NCBI GenBank assembly: GCA_963169045.1
Contig: CAUJDF010000042.1
Coordinates: 1-64,000 of the forward strand
DNA length: 64,000 nucleotides
Direction: 5' to 3'
Source of the DNA: Myxococcota bacterium
GTDB lineage: Bacteria > Myxococcota_A > Bradymonadia > UBA7976 > UBA1532
A program made the position numbers and the translations under genes. This document shows, piece by piece, positions 63,674 to 64,000 of the stretch (positions are counted from its first letter, which is position 1; each line of letters opens with the position of its first letter). Under the pieces are notes generated by a model that was not told the origin of the DNA, searched no databases, and saw only the letters and a list, made by a program, of their open reading frames with translations.

Positions 63674-64000
63674 CAGCGATTCCCACTGCGGTCTCCCGGC
63701 GCCGGTGTGGTGCCGCTTCCAGGGCACGGCGCCGCTTCCGGGGTCCGGTGCCGCTTCCGGGGCCCGCCGCCGCCGAAGGGGGCCGAACGGGCACGGGCGT
63801 CCTCCGTCCGCCCTGAGCGCCGCCACCGCGCAGGCCGTCCACGCCGCGCGCCCGCAGCCTGCCCTGGGCGCCGCCACCGCGCAGGCCGTCCACGCCAAGC
63901 GCCCGCAGCCTGGGGCCGCCCGGTCGCGCGCTCCGGGCGCCGCTTGGCACGGACGCGGCGCGCGGCCCCACCTCTCGAGCGCGCCGACCGACTTCACGAG
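63674..64000. repeat. Intergenic tail with 19-bp and 51-bp tandem repeats
   Basis: No supported gene. GCCGCTTCC recurs at 63712, 63731 and 63750 (19-bp unit). From 63817 a 51-bp unit containing GCGCCGCCACCGCGCAGGCC repeats at 63868 and fades after about 63918. Minus-strand ORFs across it look like repeat shadows. The window ends here. Confidence 0.6.

Noticed and set aside
63674-64000. Minus-strand ORF covering the last 300 bp and running into the TPR/PEGA gene
   Set aside because: It consists of translated repeats (TACAVAA units) and antisense to a gene with clear TPR and PEGA motifs.

Overview
The window is very GC-rich (well above 65% by eye), packed with genes, and strongly third-position G/C biased. 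Three things point to the Myxococcota or a close deltaproteobacterial relative. Two large secreted proteins end in a MYXO-CTERM-like tail (Gly-Cys, one membrane helix, Arg run). There are thrombospondin-3-like, MopE-like and 'PDGG/ADAAT' surface proteins. Regulation is rich in FHA-containing sigma-54 activators, a Ser/Thr kinase, DUF4388 and receiver hybrids. The genus cannot be read from the sequence. There is no rRNA, CRISPR array, integrase or transposase; one tRNA-Pro is present. GTG and TTG starts and 4-bp stop/start overlaps are common.

Layout. 0-8 kb: an alkylation-repair pair (alkA fusion, cut by the left edge, then ogt), a secreted low-complexity protein, Mrp ATPase, a MshEN-domain protein and a GAF/HD-GYP phosphodiesterase. 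8-12 kb: a VWA/MopE-like surface protein coupled to yhbY and a YrdC-family gene. 12-21 kb: one long minus-strand operon in the order LolA-like protein, priA, a pseudo-receiver/DUF4388/J-like protein, def, fmt, rsmB, rpe, tRNA-Pro(CGG). This is the widespread priA-def-fmt-rsmB-rpe housekeeping cluster with one odd insertion. 21.5-23.7 kb: two tandem paralogues of an unrecognised family with duplicated winged-helix-like domains and matching promoters. 23.7-28.1 kb: parE-parC. 28-34 kb: a transglutaminase-like protein, a 1,300-residue calcium-repeat MYXO-CTERM protein and an alpha/beta hydrolase. 34.5-37 kb: queF diverging from marR-yceI-membrane protein. 37-43.7 kb: FHA-GAF sigma-54 activator, lipoprotein pair, OmpR-type two-component pair, and a hybrid sensor kinase with a dead receiver. 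43.9-49.5 kb: a tightly coupled operon of NtrC-type regulator, sensor kinase, outer-membrane-like barrel, FecR-domain protein and lipoprotein. 49.6-52.2 kb: L,D-transpeptidase lipoprotein plus PEGA protein.

52.2-63.7 kb is the most striking region. A clear -24/-12 (sigma-54) promoter with an upstream 9-4-9 inverted repeat precedes a gene for a 1,775-residue secreted protein. That protein carries calcium-type repeats, 165-bp tandem Cys-rich repeats and a C-terminal tail of 27 cysteines spaced 4, 7 and 11 apart. Just downstream are a two-LamG-domain lipoprotein, a Ser/Thr kinase and a divergent FHA-AAA sigma-54 activator with a TPR/PEGA partner. I infer a phospho-signalling circuit (kinase to FHA activator to sigma-54 promoter) controlling a surface-protein module. 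This is a hypothesis from the layout, not shown.

Stretches with little coding evidence are 1585-1873, 52213-52573 and 63674-64000; each is described in the list.
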